A stretch of DNA of 64,000 nt from Chrysomallon squamiferum (Eukaryota > Mollusca > Gastropoda > Neomphalida > Peltospiridae). Positions 36,348 to 49,748 of the stretch are shown here, piece after piece. The notes under the pieces were generated by a model. The model saw only the letters and a list, made by a program, of their open reading frames with translations, ran no database searches and had not been told where the DNA came from. The first letter of the stretch is position 1, and every line of letters begins with the position of its first letter. A program made the translations under genes and the position numbers. The stretch is taken from NCBI GenBank assembly GCA_012295275.1, contig CM022673.1, positions 12,930,288-12,994,287 of the forward strand. The letters are read 5' to 3'.

Positions 36348-39300
36348 CAAAAAACCGAATTCATTCAGAGCACAGACGTGTTGTGTTAAACTGCTGTGAT
36401 AATGTTGTGGTTGTGGATCAAACACACAAGATGTTCATATACACTTTCCATTGTGAAGGGTCTGCTCATTGTGTCCATTGACGAGTGTATGTAATGTATA
36501 TTTATCATTCTTCTCTGAAATGCGGTCACAGGGTGTTCATGAAGTTGAATAGGAAAAGAAGAACAGATAATTTAAAAAAAGATGTCAGTGATGTGACTAT
36601 GAAAAGACAAGAACTAGTAATAAAAAAATGATAAACTTTAACTCCTCAAAGACAACTGCTGAGATGTTTGTTAAACTGTCTAATGCTGATGGTAACTTAA
36701 CTGCTGTAAAAAAGTGTATATAAATATTTATTACTGTACATTTCAAAACTGATGTTCAATGTGCAGTTTAAAGTTTATTTTAATATTAATTATGGAAACC
36801 GAGAAGGTTGAATCTAAAGGATTTAAGCTTATGAAATGATACAATTCACAGTTAAATTCTGCTAGAAAAACATTGTTTCATGAACAAAGTCATTTTTGAC
36901 ATGATCAGCTAGATTAATATAAATTTATCATTTTTTTCACACTATCCAAAAAGATTATTTTATTAAATTAGTTAACTCAGTTTGATCTCAAATCATTTCT
37001 TGTACCTTTTGCTAACATAATTATTTATGAACAGGTATTTTATGCACATAAATTATTAGAATCTGAAAAACAAATGTGTTTGTTTATATATTTACTGATG
37101 CTTAAACTGTATTGTTAATGAGGAGGGAAATTCATAGTTGGTGAAGGGTTACATCACTTAATTCTGTTTTATGGTTTGGGAATTATTAGGCAGTATTTTC
37201 ATTTTATTTTATTTTTAAAAATAAAAATAATGTGTTTGGATATGTATATAGATTTCTTTTAATTAAAGAATGAATACTGTTTCCAAGTTTAAGGTGCTGG
37301 TATCTTTAATTCATCAGACCCAAACATGACATCTGAATTAATTGATTACAATAATAATATAATAATAATAATAGTAATTAATGTCCTGATACCAATGAAT
37401 CTTTGATAATGGTTCATATTGTATATTGTATATTGTTTATCATTTTTGTTATGTGTATAAAAAATTGCTACTGTGAATGGGTAATGAATATATATATATA
37501 TTTGTACATTTTCATTGTACATGTTATAATGGAGGACCAGAAAATATCTACATTATTTTATTTTTCAAAGTGTCAAAAATTAAACAACAAAATTGTTGTT
37601 GATAAATTATTCTTGATGTTACTTTTTTCTTTTCCTTTTTTATTTTTTTGATGACAAATAATTAAGGATTATAATGTTCATATGTATAAAGATACGCTTA
37701 TTTTTTTTTTAACTTTTAGTTTTAAATTGTATTTTTAGTTTGCTTTACTTTCTAAAATGTTTTATTTTTATTTATTTATTTTTGTTATATTGATATTATT
37801 TTTACATTTGATTTATAATGATGGTCGATTGAAATAATACATTTAATTGTACTTTTTAACAACCTATCATTCATTTAAATCTATTTCTTAATAGGTATTC
37901 ATTGTATTTCATTCCAAAAATATTTCTGCCAAGAATCATTTGTAAACATTCCTGATTCTGTGCCTTTTATTTATTAAAATGTTAAGCAATTATTGTAATA
38001 ATTTTTTTCTTGATCTGTGATTTTGTTTATATTACATTTTTGGTTACTTTGTACATGTATAAAATTATTTATGTATTTTTTTATTATTATTTATTTATTT
38101 ATTATTATTTTTTTATTATTACCAGAAATAACAGTATTGACATACAAATGTATTGTTGATTATTTTTGTCTTGAGTGAAAGTATAATCCAAACAAAAAAT
38201 GAATATAAAATTGGCTAAAATCTGAGTCCTGTTTTTTTATGTACTGCATTAATAAATTATTAGTATTAAAATATATATCTGCTGATGGAAAGGAGTCTAA
38301 ATATATTATGTGCTAATTTTCAAGTTATTATTTATTTATTTAATAATAATTTATATTAAATAACAACAAATAAGAGTATATGGATGCTGACATATTTTCC
38401 ATAGTGACATCAAGATACAGTGTGGTGCAATATACTCTAGTTTCTAAGTGTGAAAGAAAACAAAAATAATTAAAAAATAATTAAATAAATAAATAAATAA
38501 AAACAACACCCACCATTCCGCTCCGTATATGACAAAGGGTATAAAATGGCCTGCATTCAAATGTTTTGTAACTATGATTTTATTGTTAAAACAAGTCAAG
38601 CAGAATATAATAATTACTCAGAATTATAAAGAAATTTATTCATTTATTCAGGCTGCCGTGAGGACACTACATTTGCAAACATTTTATTCACTGATGGATG
38701 CCTTGATACTGCACTTGTTATTATTATAAATATTAAGTGATTTGATAAAAACTGTCTTGCAAATATAATAATATTTTATTATTTCAAGTACAAGTTCCGT
38801 ATCATCTGCAGTTTCTGGATTTTACTGTTTGTCATTTGTTGCTTCTTTTTACCAGCTCCAAAATCTTTATTCTCAATGACCACACACAAACTGTACCAGA
38901 CGGTGATATCATTTTTAATACAACACATTGGTTGAAATAAAAGTATGGATACATGCATCAATAAATGGAAGCATCAACATATTTCTTAACTTTTATCATT
39001 TTGATCTTGTAGTTTGTCATTTGTTATGACTATCAACAAAAATATATAATTTGGAAAAATATAGAATGTATTTAAAACTATTTCTTCATATCACCAAAGG
39101 TATTAAAATTAGACTTTAAAGTGAAATACCAAGAGAAAATGTATTTTTCATCCTTAGAAGTTATATTTTATTATTTATTTTTATGATTAGTCTTAATTAA
39201 CAGTGAAATAAAACAATGACTTCAAGATTATAAAAAAAAAAAAAAATGATCTAAAAGAGTCTGAAATGATCATGTAAAATGGCTGCATTCAAATATTTTG

Positions 39301-39875
39301 TAACTATTATTTTATTAATATTTAATATACCTGTATTATTTCTGTAAGATTAATATGACAGGAAAACTGCTGTCACATCATTTTTTTTTTTTTTCTGTGA
39401 GTGGTTGTATGCATCAGTGTGTGCATGTGTGTGTCTTGAATTTATACAACAGATCTAAGAACAAACACAAACAACAGAGGAAACCAGTAGCATAACATTT
39501 ATTAAGGCAGTAAAATGTTGAAAACTTCAACACAACAATAAAATAATATAATCACTATAATCTGTCAAAAATGTAATAATTACATACTTGTAAATTAAAA
39601 GATAAATAGATTCAAGACATGAAGGCACTGTGTGTTTTACACAAATTACCAAAATTAGGCTAATATCTCAATTATAATCAAATTTATATATCTGATCCTT
39701 GATAAAGTCGCATACAAAAAAAACATAACTGGTAAGTAGAATTAAAAATGATTAAAAAAAAAAAAAAAAAAAATGAACAACAGTGAAAAATAAAAGCAAT
39801 AAACTATAATAACCAAATAAACTACAGTAACCAAGCATATGCAGTACATACATGGGAATAATCATAAACAAGTTA
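36348..39875. other. Convergent spacer, LRRC56 and TERB1
   Basis: This holds the 3' UTRs of two tail-to-tail genes. The first few hundred bases after the LRRC56 stop are less AT-extreme, as expected for 3' UTR. The rest is AT-rich with many AATAAA and TTTATT hexamers, so cleavage sites cannot be chosen. No further gene was recognised. Confidence 0.6.
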
Positions 39876-42800
39876 TTAATTGTGGAAAAGGGGTCTGTGC
39901 AGTCCCTTTCTCACTGTGTTCTTATTTAGATGTCTCCATTTATTCCTCAAGTCTTCAGCAGTTCTTTCTTTGAAAAATTTATAGGCTCTGAGAATACCTT
40001 TCCAGTTATAGCCAAATATTTTCACTCCTCTTAAAAGTCTACGCTCTTCACACATAGAGAAAGGTCTACTTTGTCTTGCAATATTCTTCTTTTTGTTGGC
40101 CTAAAAGAAAAGCAAATATATATAAATAAATGAAGCAGAAATATTCAGCAATGATTAGCTATTAATATTTTTAAAACAAAAAATAAATTTTACAAAAACA
40201 AAACATAAAATAAGCTTATTTTCAATTAAATTTTTGAAATGAAAAGGTTAAATAAACTTTATCGTTATTTTAGCAGAATTGTAAAGTATGCACTCAGACA
40301 AAGTAATTATCTCTTACTTGTGATAATATTCCAAAAACTACTTCAGTGTCTATATTAGTTCATCATCAAATTGATAAGTGTATAAATGTAAGAAATAATA
40401 ACAATCTGGAAAACCATTAACTTATGGATAAATACCTGAAAAAAAAATATCAGCAGATATTTTGTTGTAGATTTCTAAGAGTACATCTTTTAATCAAAGA
40501 TGCTTTTTGGATTAATATTCTATTTTCACATTTTACAAAAATTTCTAACTTAATAAAACTGTCAATACCACCAGTCTTTGGTATTTCTCTTTCAGATCAA
40601 CAGCTGTTCTTGATGGATTAAATTTGTATGTCACAAGGATTTGGTTCCATCTTTTGCCCATGTTCTCAACACCATGCTTGAGGTATTTCAGTTCTTCATC
40701 ACTGTATGGTATTCTTCTACGTCTTTTAATATCATGGTTTTTCAGTATTTTTAATGGATGTACTGATGACTGGAAGGTATGTGGTGGTGAAACACACTAC
40801 CAAATATACATATTAAAATTTAAATATAGAAAACAAAAATGGGAGGAAGAAATTAATCAATTTTTAAATTTTGTAAAAAGGTTTTGCTATGTGCTTTAAA
40901 CAATCACTCGCCACTGTAAAGTTCTGTTTTAATCCAAAATATCTGTTTTTAAATTATGAAATCATAATCAATTGTTAGAAGAAAAAAAACGTTAATGGTT
41001 GAGAATGGCTTTCTACAGTCTAAAAAAATGTTACTAATTTTAATGAATAATTTTACCGGTTTTGATAGTTCTGAATCGCTGTTGGATGTATGAAAATCAT
41101 ACACATTTAATGCTGTCTTCTGAATAGTTGATTCTTTTGGGTAGATTCTTTCCTTTATTTTTGAAAGCAGTTTTCTGCTTTTCTGTTTATTTGTTAATGC
41201 CTTTGTCTTTTGAATGAATTCCCTTTCCAGTGATCTGATGTATCGATGACTTGAACATGTGTTACATGAAGTTTCCAAAGTGATATTGTAAGTGCGGCTG
41301 TTTAAAAAGACTCCGTGAATTTTTTCAGAGGAATTACATCCTTTATGAACAAATAAAATTTAGAATGTAAAATAAAAATTAGTGTTTTACAATTTATAAA
41401 TATAATTCAAACTCTAAATTCGATTATAAAATTTATATTATATGATATTTTTCATTAAAATTATTTACTGTTAGGTTTCTTCACTGTTGCAATAACTATA
41501 AATCTTCTTTTTTTAACAATTTATCAAAATTATTATTATATTTTTCTTTTATTGAAAAAATATATTCGTTTGTTACATTTATGCATTTATATTTTATTTT
41601 TTATCACAATATATAGAAATGAAACACAAAAGAAAATAAAAATAAAATATACCTGGGCAAAGATAATTCTTCTTACCCATTTGAGATTTCTCACAGAATT
41701 GAATCAAGTTTCTTCCACTATTATCTGAAAATATTTGAAACTGTGCTTAAATCACTGAACTCCTATAAAAGCTAATTGTATACTCATTTAACAATAAGCC
41801 AGATGATTTTTTTTTTTTTTTTTACAAAAAAACTAAATAATAAACCTCAACAACTTTTCATCTTTGTTATTAATAAGAATATTATCTAGGAAATAAGACT
41901 CACCATGTGGGCATTTTTGACACATTTCTGAAATTGGATGGCAATAAGATGGACTATATTTACATTTCTTCACACTTCTTTGATCAGTGAAATTTTTAAT
42001 CTGGTTAACAGAAACAGCCACTGGGGTGGACAATTTGCTCACTTGATTATTTTCCTTAACACCAGAGTTCCACAGATTTTGTTTAGCTAATGTTAACAAA
42101 TGAAAATCAAATTCTGATGCTGCTGGTGAAGGTACAGGTTGAGGGGGTTGTTGGATGTGGTTATATAATAAGTTGCTATTGTTTGTAACAGGTTTAACTT
42201 GGAAAGCTATCATTGGTCTTCTGGCAAATACTCTGACATTGTTTCTCTTATTCATACCGTTTATGGCAGAAGCACTAGAGGATGTTACTATTTTTCTTTT
42301 CAGTGGTATGACATTTGGTTTCACAAAGTTATGTTCTGCTTCTTGTCCATCCTTGACTGTCACAACTTCTGTTCTTTGCTTTGTTTCAGTACTAGACAAT
42401 CTACTGTTAGCATCACTTCCTTCTTTATTCAAACACTTCATTTTTTTAGATGAATCTGCCAAACTTTCATCATTGAGAAATATGTTAGAAATTATATCAT
42501 CATTTTCTGTTTGGGTTTTCAAATTAATTATTTCTGATTTGTCTTCATAAGCATTTATTTTATTTGCAAATGGTTTTGCTTTATATGCAACATATAATGC
42601 TCTTTTCGGCAAGATGTCATTTATTTTGTGATTAGAACTCTGACAATCATCATATTTTTGTTTATTTTCAGAGTGTATTGTCTGTGAAGAATTTATTTTA
42701 TCAGGTGACAAATAAATGTTCTCTGAAATATTTGTTCCTAGTTGATGGTCAGTTTTATTTTCAGATGTGATTCTAGAGTGATCACTAAATCTTCTATCCA

Positions 42801-45800
42801 AATCTTCACAGTTCTCAGAACATTCAAACAGTATTTGATTGTTAATATGATTTCCTTTATCAGTAGCAGCAACTATTTGGTGAGATATTTCTTGTAAAGA
42901 GATTTTACAGCTGTTATTTGTATCAAATCTACAACAAACTGGATGAGGATCTACAGCTTTACAAACACAACCATGGTTTGACTGTGTAGTAATATCTTGT
43001 CTTGCTGAACTACAAACCTTACAAAAACTCCTGTCACACTCATTATAACTGCCATGCTTACATAATCTAATATGTTCAGTATTATGAACACCATTGTATT
43101 TATGTTGTTTATTATTTCCAAGCTGGTATATTGGGCAGCTATGAGATAAATATGAAGATTCCCTTGCCCATTCAGGATAAATGCCTGCAGTCTGAAGATC
43201 TGAAGTGTTATTTACACAACAACCTGTTCTAAAAGATGTAGTAGCAGTAATGTCACTGTGTTTTTTTGAATGTATACATTCATAATTATTAAGACCTCTA
43301 CTTTTGTAGTTGTGATTACTATCCTGTTCACAAACCAACCAATTATTTTTTTTGACACAGGAACAGTTATGAAGCTCGCTGACAGTACTTTTGTTTTGTT
43401 CAACTGAGTCAGCTAGATTACATCTGGGTAACTGAATTTCTATGCAGGCATTACACTGACAAATTTGTTCTGAGTTTGAGTTAGTATTATTGTTGTTGTT
43501 GTTGTTGTTGTAGATGTTTCTCAAAAAACTATTTCCTGTTTGTAGTACAGAATCCTGAGGTACATTCTGATTCACATTTCTTGGCAATGAATTAGCCACA
43601 TCTCCAGTACTTTCAACTATTGTAATACCTGATGCTTCTTTAGCAGTATTGGATATTTTATTTTCTGCTTCAGTACATATGGCTGGTGCTTCATCACTTT
43701 TCTGATTATCATTATTGGAATTAGTAATTTTATCTTTTTTCTGAAAAGACTTAAAAAGACCAACAAGTTGCGTAAGAAGTGACTCTGTTCTGGAAACCTG
43801 TGGTTCTTCAACTTTCTTCTCATTGGTTTTTATTTCTTCCTATATATAGAGAAAACTAAATGTCACACATTTAACCTAAGCAGATTATGATTCATCATTT
43901 GTTTTTATACTGAAGTTACTCAATTATAGGTATGTCAATCTGTTTTGTCTGTCTATCTATCTATACAAGTTCATCACAGAAACTGTAAAAGCCAAAACAA
44001 AATGTATGTTGTAAATATAATTTATACATCTGCCTTAACAGTCTTGCTCATTCAAAGTCAGTTACTGATAATTTCAAAAATCACAAATAGCTATTAAACC
44101 CAAAACTCATATACATCTACATTTGATAGAAATATCTGATACTAGTTAAAATATATTATAAATGTAAGATATATATCTGACTATATTTTGTTTGATTCCT
44201 GTTCTTTCATGTTTATCAACAGCGTCTAACATCAGCTTGGACTCCTGTTTTGATGCCTCTTCTATAGAATTCAACTGTGCAGATAATGTAGAAATTTTTT
44301 CTAATATCAGATCACTTTTTTGCCTAAAAAAACCAAAAACATCACCAATCCAAAATATTCAAAAGCAAAAAAAAAAAAAATAAGTTTATCAAAATCTATC
44401 TATTATAATTTAAAGTTAAGTATATCAAATATTTTTTAAAAACAGGTCTTCACACTCATATAGTTAAGAATAAATTAATTTCATTTTTACTTACTTTTCT
44501 GGTTTTTGTACATCAAAATTTGTTTGACCTTTAAAAAGAATAAATTTTCAAACTATAAGAAATGATAAGTCTTTTATAAATTTAAATATTTATATCATTT
44601 TCTATTGTGTTTTGGATAAAACTCTTAAGTTAAGTCTGATTTGGTGGCCAAAACCTGCTCTTCTCTGAAGCAGTGATGGAAATGGGATTGGTACACAAGG
44701 GGACAGCATGCCCCTACTTTTTAATTTCAAGTTTATTTCTATTATCTGTACTAATATGGACTTAGAGATGTCTTTTAGCTAACTTTTGTCAAATTTCTAA
44801 CACTTAAGATTAATAGTTTATTTTCTTAAATTATATTAGCATATTTTACTCAACTCTCATAAAAACACATATAGTCACCAAAATTCAAATACATAATCTT
44901 TCTTTGGTGAATTAATGGCTTTATAGGGAAAAGTGAAAGTGAAGTGGTATTGTTAAATTGGCACATATTGTAGCATATTGTATAGGTGTTAGAAATTGTT
45001 ACGATAGGCCTGAATCAGGGCAGGTAAGAGAAAGTTGAACTATCTGCCTCCATTAACAAACTGCACATTCAGATTACACCATATACCCCCTCCTTCCCAA
45101 CATCACCCTCACAGATAACTGTATCTCCAGTTCCCAAAACACATTTCCATCACTGGTCTGAATAATGCCAGAAACTACCCACATTAACACTTTCCCCAGA
45201 AATAATACAGGATTGTATGCCGTTTTCATAACACTAACTATTTTCGTCACTTGGTTTTTAATTTTATAAAAAGTCAGATATCTGTAATATCTAACCTTCT
45301 TTCTGACAAAGATTCAAGGTATATTTTAGAGCTTTAATAAGTTCTTCATCTTGGGCCTCTGTAAGATGTCTGACCAAATTCTGGTATCCTTTTCTGTCAA
45401 TGTACTTCTGGTTCTCAGCTGAGTGAAAGGATAAACAAAACCATAATCTCACTTACTAAATTATAAATAAATGTGATAAAATAAAATAAACTGATGACAA
45501 AAAATATTAAATAATTTTTTTTCAACAAATTTCAACATCATAGCAAGGAAAAAAAAAAAATTATCTGAATTACTGACAGACTGAAAAAGGGTTATTTCTT
45601 TTTTCAGTCCATAGCAAAATGTAGCTGATAATGATAAAATAAAATTACAATCCATGCTATTTTCACATTTCTGAATTTATTTAAGAGGTGGGTGAAGGAT
45701 TATGATTCTTCTTTCTATTATTAATGTTTTTAGTGATTTATAAAATTATATTTGAAATAATTAATATTAAAAGATTATGAGAAATTTTATTAATTCTTCA

Positions 45801-46013
45801 TACTTGCAGTATCCAAGGTGTGTCCTAGAGTTAAAACAACTTGCAGATATTCCTGCTGGTCCAAATCAGATTGTTGTAAAGTCTCCAGTAGTAATTTAAT
45901 TCCACCCAGTTTACCAAATTTTATACAGTTTGCTTCTAAAATAAATTACTGATTATCTAAACACAAAAAAATATTTTAAAATTTTCTAAAATACATATTC
46001 ATACAAACAGAAA

Positions 46014-46052
<39 letters not shown>

Positions 46053-46550
46053 ATACACACTCACATAAGTTGTTTTCAATCTGGATATTTTATACATTTA
46101 AAATTTTAAAAATCTATTTTTTGAATTGAAAATAAAATTAAGTAATTCCAGTTACTTATTACATACATGAAAATAAAATTGCAAAAAAGTAAAATCTAAC
46201 TAAATTACAAACCGTGATCAGTGATACAGGAATCCACAGTGGCAATAACAGGAATGGCTAAGGCAGGTTCATCAAGCACTGAGTAACCCATACATTTACC
46301 AAGAGTATTGACTAAAATGTCCAATCCATTACATCTTCTCACTCGATCTTGATTTACAACTAAGAATAACAATTTATGATTAAAATTTGTTTTTGAAGCA
46401 TTTATTATTAAATAAAATGAGTGGTTCAGTAAAATCATTATATAAATTTAAATTGTTGTTTTGATACAGGTTTTAAACAACAAGACCTAATTTTAATAAG
46501 TCTTAAATTTCTGAAGACTTAATTTAACACAAATGAAAAAACTGTGTATG

Positions 46551-46595
<45 letters not shown>

Positions 46596-49500
46596 TATTG
46601 TTGTTGTTGTTATTATCACTATTATATATTTTATTTTTATTTTTTATTTGTTCATTGTTTTTGTTGTTAAAAAAACATAATAAAAATAAAAATGAAAACT
46701 TACCATTGTTTGCTACAGCTAATCCAATTAATGACAAAGATGGTTTTAGTAAGTCAGGATTAAGATTTTCTTCAATAAGCTTAAAAAAGTGTGGAAATAA
46801 AGTTGAAAATAGATGTTGATTCTCCTCTGAAATCCAAACAAAATTAGTTCCATAAATATATATATATTTTTTAAATATATGATTAATATATGAAAAAGGG
46901 ATATCAATTTATGTCAACTGTTATGTGAAATTGGTGTTAAGAAGAGCACTGTGCAATTACTAAAAAAAAAAAAAAATCAATAATATTAAAATACATTATT
47001 TTTTATAGGTATGTCATTAACGATGGTGTATTAATGGGTGTACTATGTGAATAACTTACATTCATTTCATTTGAAAAAATAAAAATAAAGAAAAATAAAA
47101 ATAAAAATGAATTTAAATTTATTTAGTTGATACCATCCAGCTACTATTTAAGAATTTATTATATAAAGTAAATAATATAATTTTGGGATTAAATGTATAT
47201 TTTTGTAATTTTACCATTTTGAGGATTGTTCACACAAACACTAATGGCACTGTTAACAATAGTCCAAATTTTATCAATGGCATGACTAGACTGCTTTTCT
47301 TTTATTAATACTCTGAAATGTAATATTATTCAAAATACTAAACTGCCTTCATTCATAAAATATACTTTCATTTATATAAAACTATGCCTAACTTTAATCA
47401 AATGTATTTATTTGATGATAAAAAAATTACTGATGTAAGGTAAAATAATTTTATTTTAATGTAGGGTTGACATTTTGAAATAACATTTATAATTTAATGC
47501 AAAAAAAAAAAAAAAAAAAAAAAAAATTTTTTGAAAACTTTATTATGGAATGACATGTGTATCATGTAATGTTATATTTGTACATAACAGGTAAGTGAAA
47601 AAGAAAAGCTTAAGAGTTAATATATGCATAAATGTCTGAAGACATATCCCCCCCCCAAAAAATAAAGTTTATAATTATATGTACTTGCACATTTCCATCA
47701 AATCAACCAAGCATCCTGTCTGTTTTGCAAGGTTTTGTCCCAAACCTAAATTACGTAACAGATCAAACTTGTATAAAATATCAGTTTAGTACAAGTTAAA
47801 AAATGTCTTTTACTCATTTCACATTTCTTATATACATCTTTCTCTGCTAATGGTTCTATTATCCAGTGTAGAACCTGCCAGTTTATAGCTTTTATAGATA
47901 TATATATATAAATGCACACACACACACAAACACACACACACATTTTAGTATTTTAAAAAATTCATAAAACTTTGTAATTCAGAATAGTTAAGAAAATGTA
48001 CAATAATTCTGTTTTATCTTTATATAATTTTTTTTTTTTTTTTTTACCTGAGCCAGAGTTTTAAGTTATGCATAACTGACATAAATGTTTATCTTCAATT
48101 TTTAATTTTTTTTCTTTAAATTTTAAATATTATGATTGTGCAAAATTAATAAAATAAATAACATTTCCACACCAAAACTACATATAGAAGAATAAACAGT
48201 CATACTGTTGTTGGCCACAAGACAAAGAAGGAAAAAAACGGCTGTCTGTTTCATTTTAGTTGATGCAGATGTGTTACTGAGAATTTCATGGATAAAATCA
48301 AAGACCTGCTGGGTTGACAAACTGTTCTGAGCAAACACTGAAAAGGTTAAAAATACTAAATAAATAGATAAATAAATCAAAAAAAAAAAAAAAAAAAAAA
48401 AATATCTACATTATTTGTAATAAAAAAGAAAAAAAAAAAAGAAAAAAGACATTGAACTTACTATACTCATTTTCATCTCAATTTGAATAATTGCATTTGA
48501 TAATACTCTCAGTAATATTTTTTTTGATGAATACAAAATATTATTTAACTATTAACATTATTCAGATGTTTGATTACATAAGCTCTTGGAAATTTTATCC
48601 TGTTCAACTTTATTGAGAATTACAGTATAACCTAAACATACAGGTGCATCAAATATATTGTTTTCTACTATTGCAAAACATTTTCTTTATATGAAATCTA
48701 CTGTTTTATAATGATAAATCATAGCTGATGATATTTAATATTGGGATATTCATGCCAGTGATTATAAAAAATCTGAAATTAAATTTTACCATGTTTTTCT
48801 ACACCACAAGCTAGGCAAAACAATCCTGATTGCTTTACAGCAATATGTTCTGTTCGTACTATTAAATCAAAAATATATTTCAACCCTCCAAGTTCTCTAA
48901 AACATTCTTTGGCTCCATCTGTAAAATATTTATTGAAATAAATTAATCATACACACACATAATCACACAAACAGTTTAAGATTATTTTTAAAATATATTT
49001 TTTATATTCTTTTGGTATATTTTTTTGATAATTATAAGGAATTTCTAAATATAATAAACACAAAACATAAAGATGTAACATTTAACTAATATTGAACCAT
49101 GTCTGGTGAATAACCAAATAAATAAATATATAAATAAATAAAACAAATTAAAACATGTGATAGAAAGTTAAGATGTATTGCTTTACAATCTTGTCTTATT
49201 GGGTTACAATGTGTTTAAAGTAATGAATCAGAGAAAAGCTGCTTTAATAATTTTTTCTTTTTCTTTACAAAATGATTGATGTGATTAGTTTTCACTGTGT
49301 ATACCATTTGCAGTAAGTATAGAAGCTAACGTCACAAGAGATGTCTTCAAAGAATCTGGAATTTTCATCTGACATTTAAGACATTCCAGTAGAATTTCAA
49401 TATCAGTTTGTATGTCTGAAAATGAGAAAAAAGGACTCTTAAATACCTTACAGAGTATTTTATATATGCAGAAATATTTGGAAAATTTAAGTAAAATTAC

Positions 49501-49748
49501 TTCAGTTTTGATTAAAACCTGATGCCTTTTAATACAGGTTTTTTTTTTTTTTTTTTTTCTTTCAGATAACATATAGGCAAGCATCTGGTTGACACACAGC
49601 AACATTATGCTGAAACTGCCAGTCATTTCGAATAATGGTTAGTACTCATTATTCAACATATTATTTTTCCATAAAGGAACTTAATATAGATCACATCAAA
49701 ATATTTTACATAAAACTGTAATAAGTAAAGGTAAAACATACCTTCCAT
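39876..49748 (-). CDS. TERB1: Telomere repeats-binding bouquet formation protein 1
   Basis: Seventeen minus-strand exons join in phase: 49748-49742, 49415-49305, 48918-48790, 48337-48206, 47745-47685, 47312-47215, 46826-46704, 46359-46213, 45935-45804, 45418-45296, 44528-44495, 44323-44221 (or to 44182), 43839-41904, 41724-41653, 41340-41057, 40769-40572 (or 40569) and 40100-39876. The product is about 1304-1317 residues; human TERB1 is about 727. An in-frame TGA precedes the ATG. The N-terminal half is an armadillo array with family blocks ECLKCQM, CFRELGG, SVCVNNPQNEENQ, LIGLAVANN and VDSCITD. A very large Cys/His- and Ser-rich central exon follows, then two C-terminal Myb/SANT domains with telobox-like AVDLKEKY and AEDLRNKWRHL. 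TERB1 acts with TERB2 and MAJIN to tether meiotic telomeres to the nuclear envelope. The orthology rests on the armadillo region plus the terminal Myb. Confidence 0.9.
43486..43509 (-). repeat. Coding (AAY)n repeat, poly-Asn in TERB1
   Basis: Eight consecutive Asn codons, mostly AAC, at the start of the Cys-rich part of the large TERB1 exon, followed by a Thr-Asn-Ser-Asn stretch. It keeps frame, so length changes would be tolerated in multiples of three. Confidence 0.9.
44671..45155. mobile_element. hAT-like non-autonomous DNA transposon (MITE)
   Basis: A 485-bp element in the TERB1 intron between the exons at 45418-45296 and 44528-44495. Its ends are inverted repeats: CAGTGATGGAAATG reads inward from both sides (14 of 14 identical, with weaker similarity beyond). 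It is flanked by CTCTGAAG (44663-44670) and GTCTGAAT (45156-45163), identical at six of eight positions. Both fit the nTnnnnAn pattern of hAT target duplications, and CAGTG-type termini are typical of hAT elements. The interior has no transposase frame, so it would have moved using an enzyme supplied in trans. The two diverged duplication bases suggest an old insertion. Confidence 0.8.
46016..46050. repeat. (CA)n microsatellite in TERB1 intron
   Basis: About 17 AC dinucleotides in the intron between the exons at 46359-46213 and 45935-45804. Confidence 0.9.
46554..46611. repeat. (TTA)n(TTG)n microsatellite in TERB1 intron
   Basis: A TTA triplet run ending in TTG triplets, between the TERB1 exons at 46826-46704 and 46359-46213. 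Open frames through it read as poly-Ile or poly-Asn and are not genes. Confidence 0.9.

Noticed and set aside
42155-42550. 131-residue hydrophobic open frame on the plus strand
   Set aside because: Antisense shadow of the large TERB1 exon; the hydrophobicity comes from reading polar codons on the reverse strand.
41833-43599. A separate intronless 588-residue gene starting at 43599
   Set aside because: The frame begins at GTG and stays open upstream to an acceptor at 43840, in phase with the armadillo exons. It is the middle of TERB1.
46519-46819. Open frames with poly-Ile or poly-Asn on both strands
   Set aside because: Produced by the TTA/TTG microsatellite; the real coding part on this stretch is the TERB1 exon at 46826-46704.
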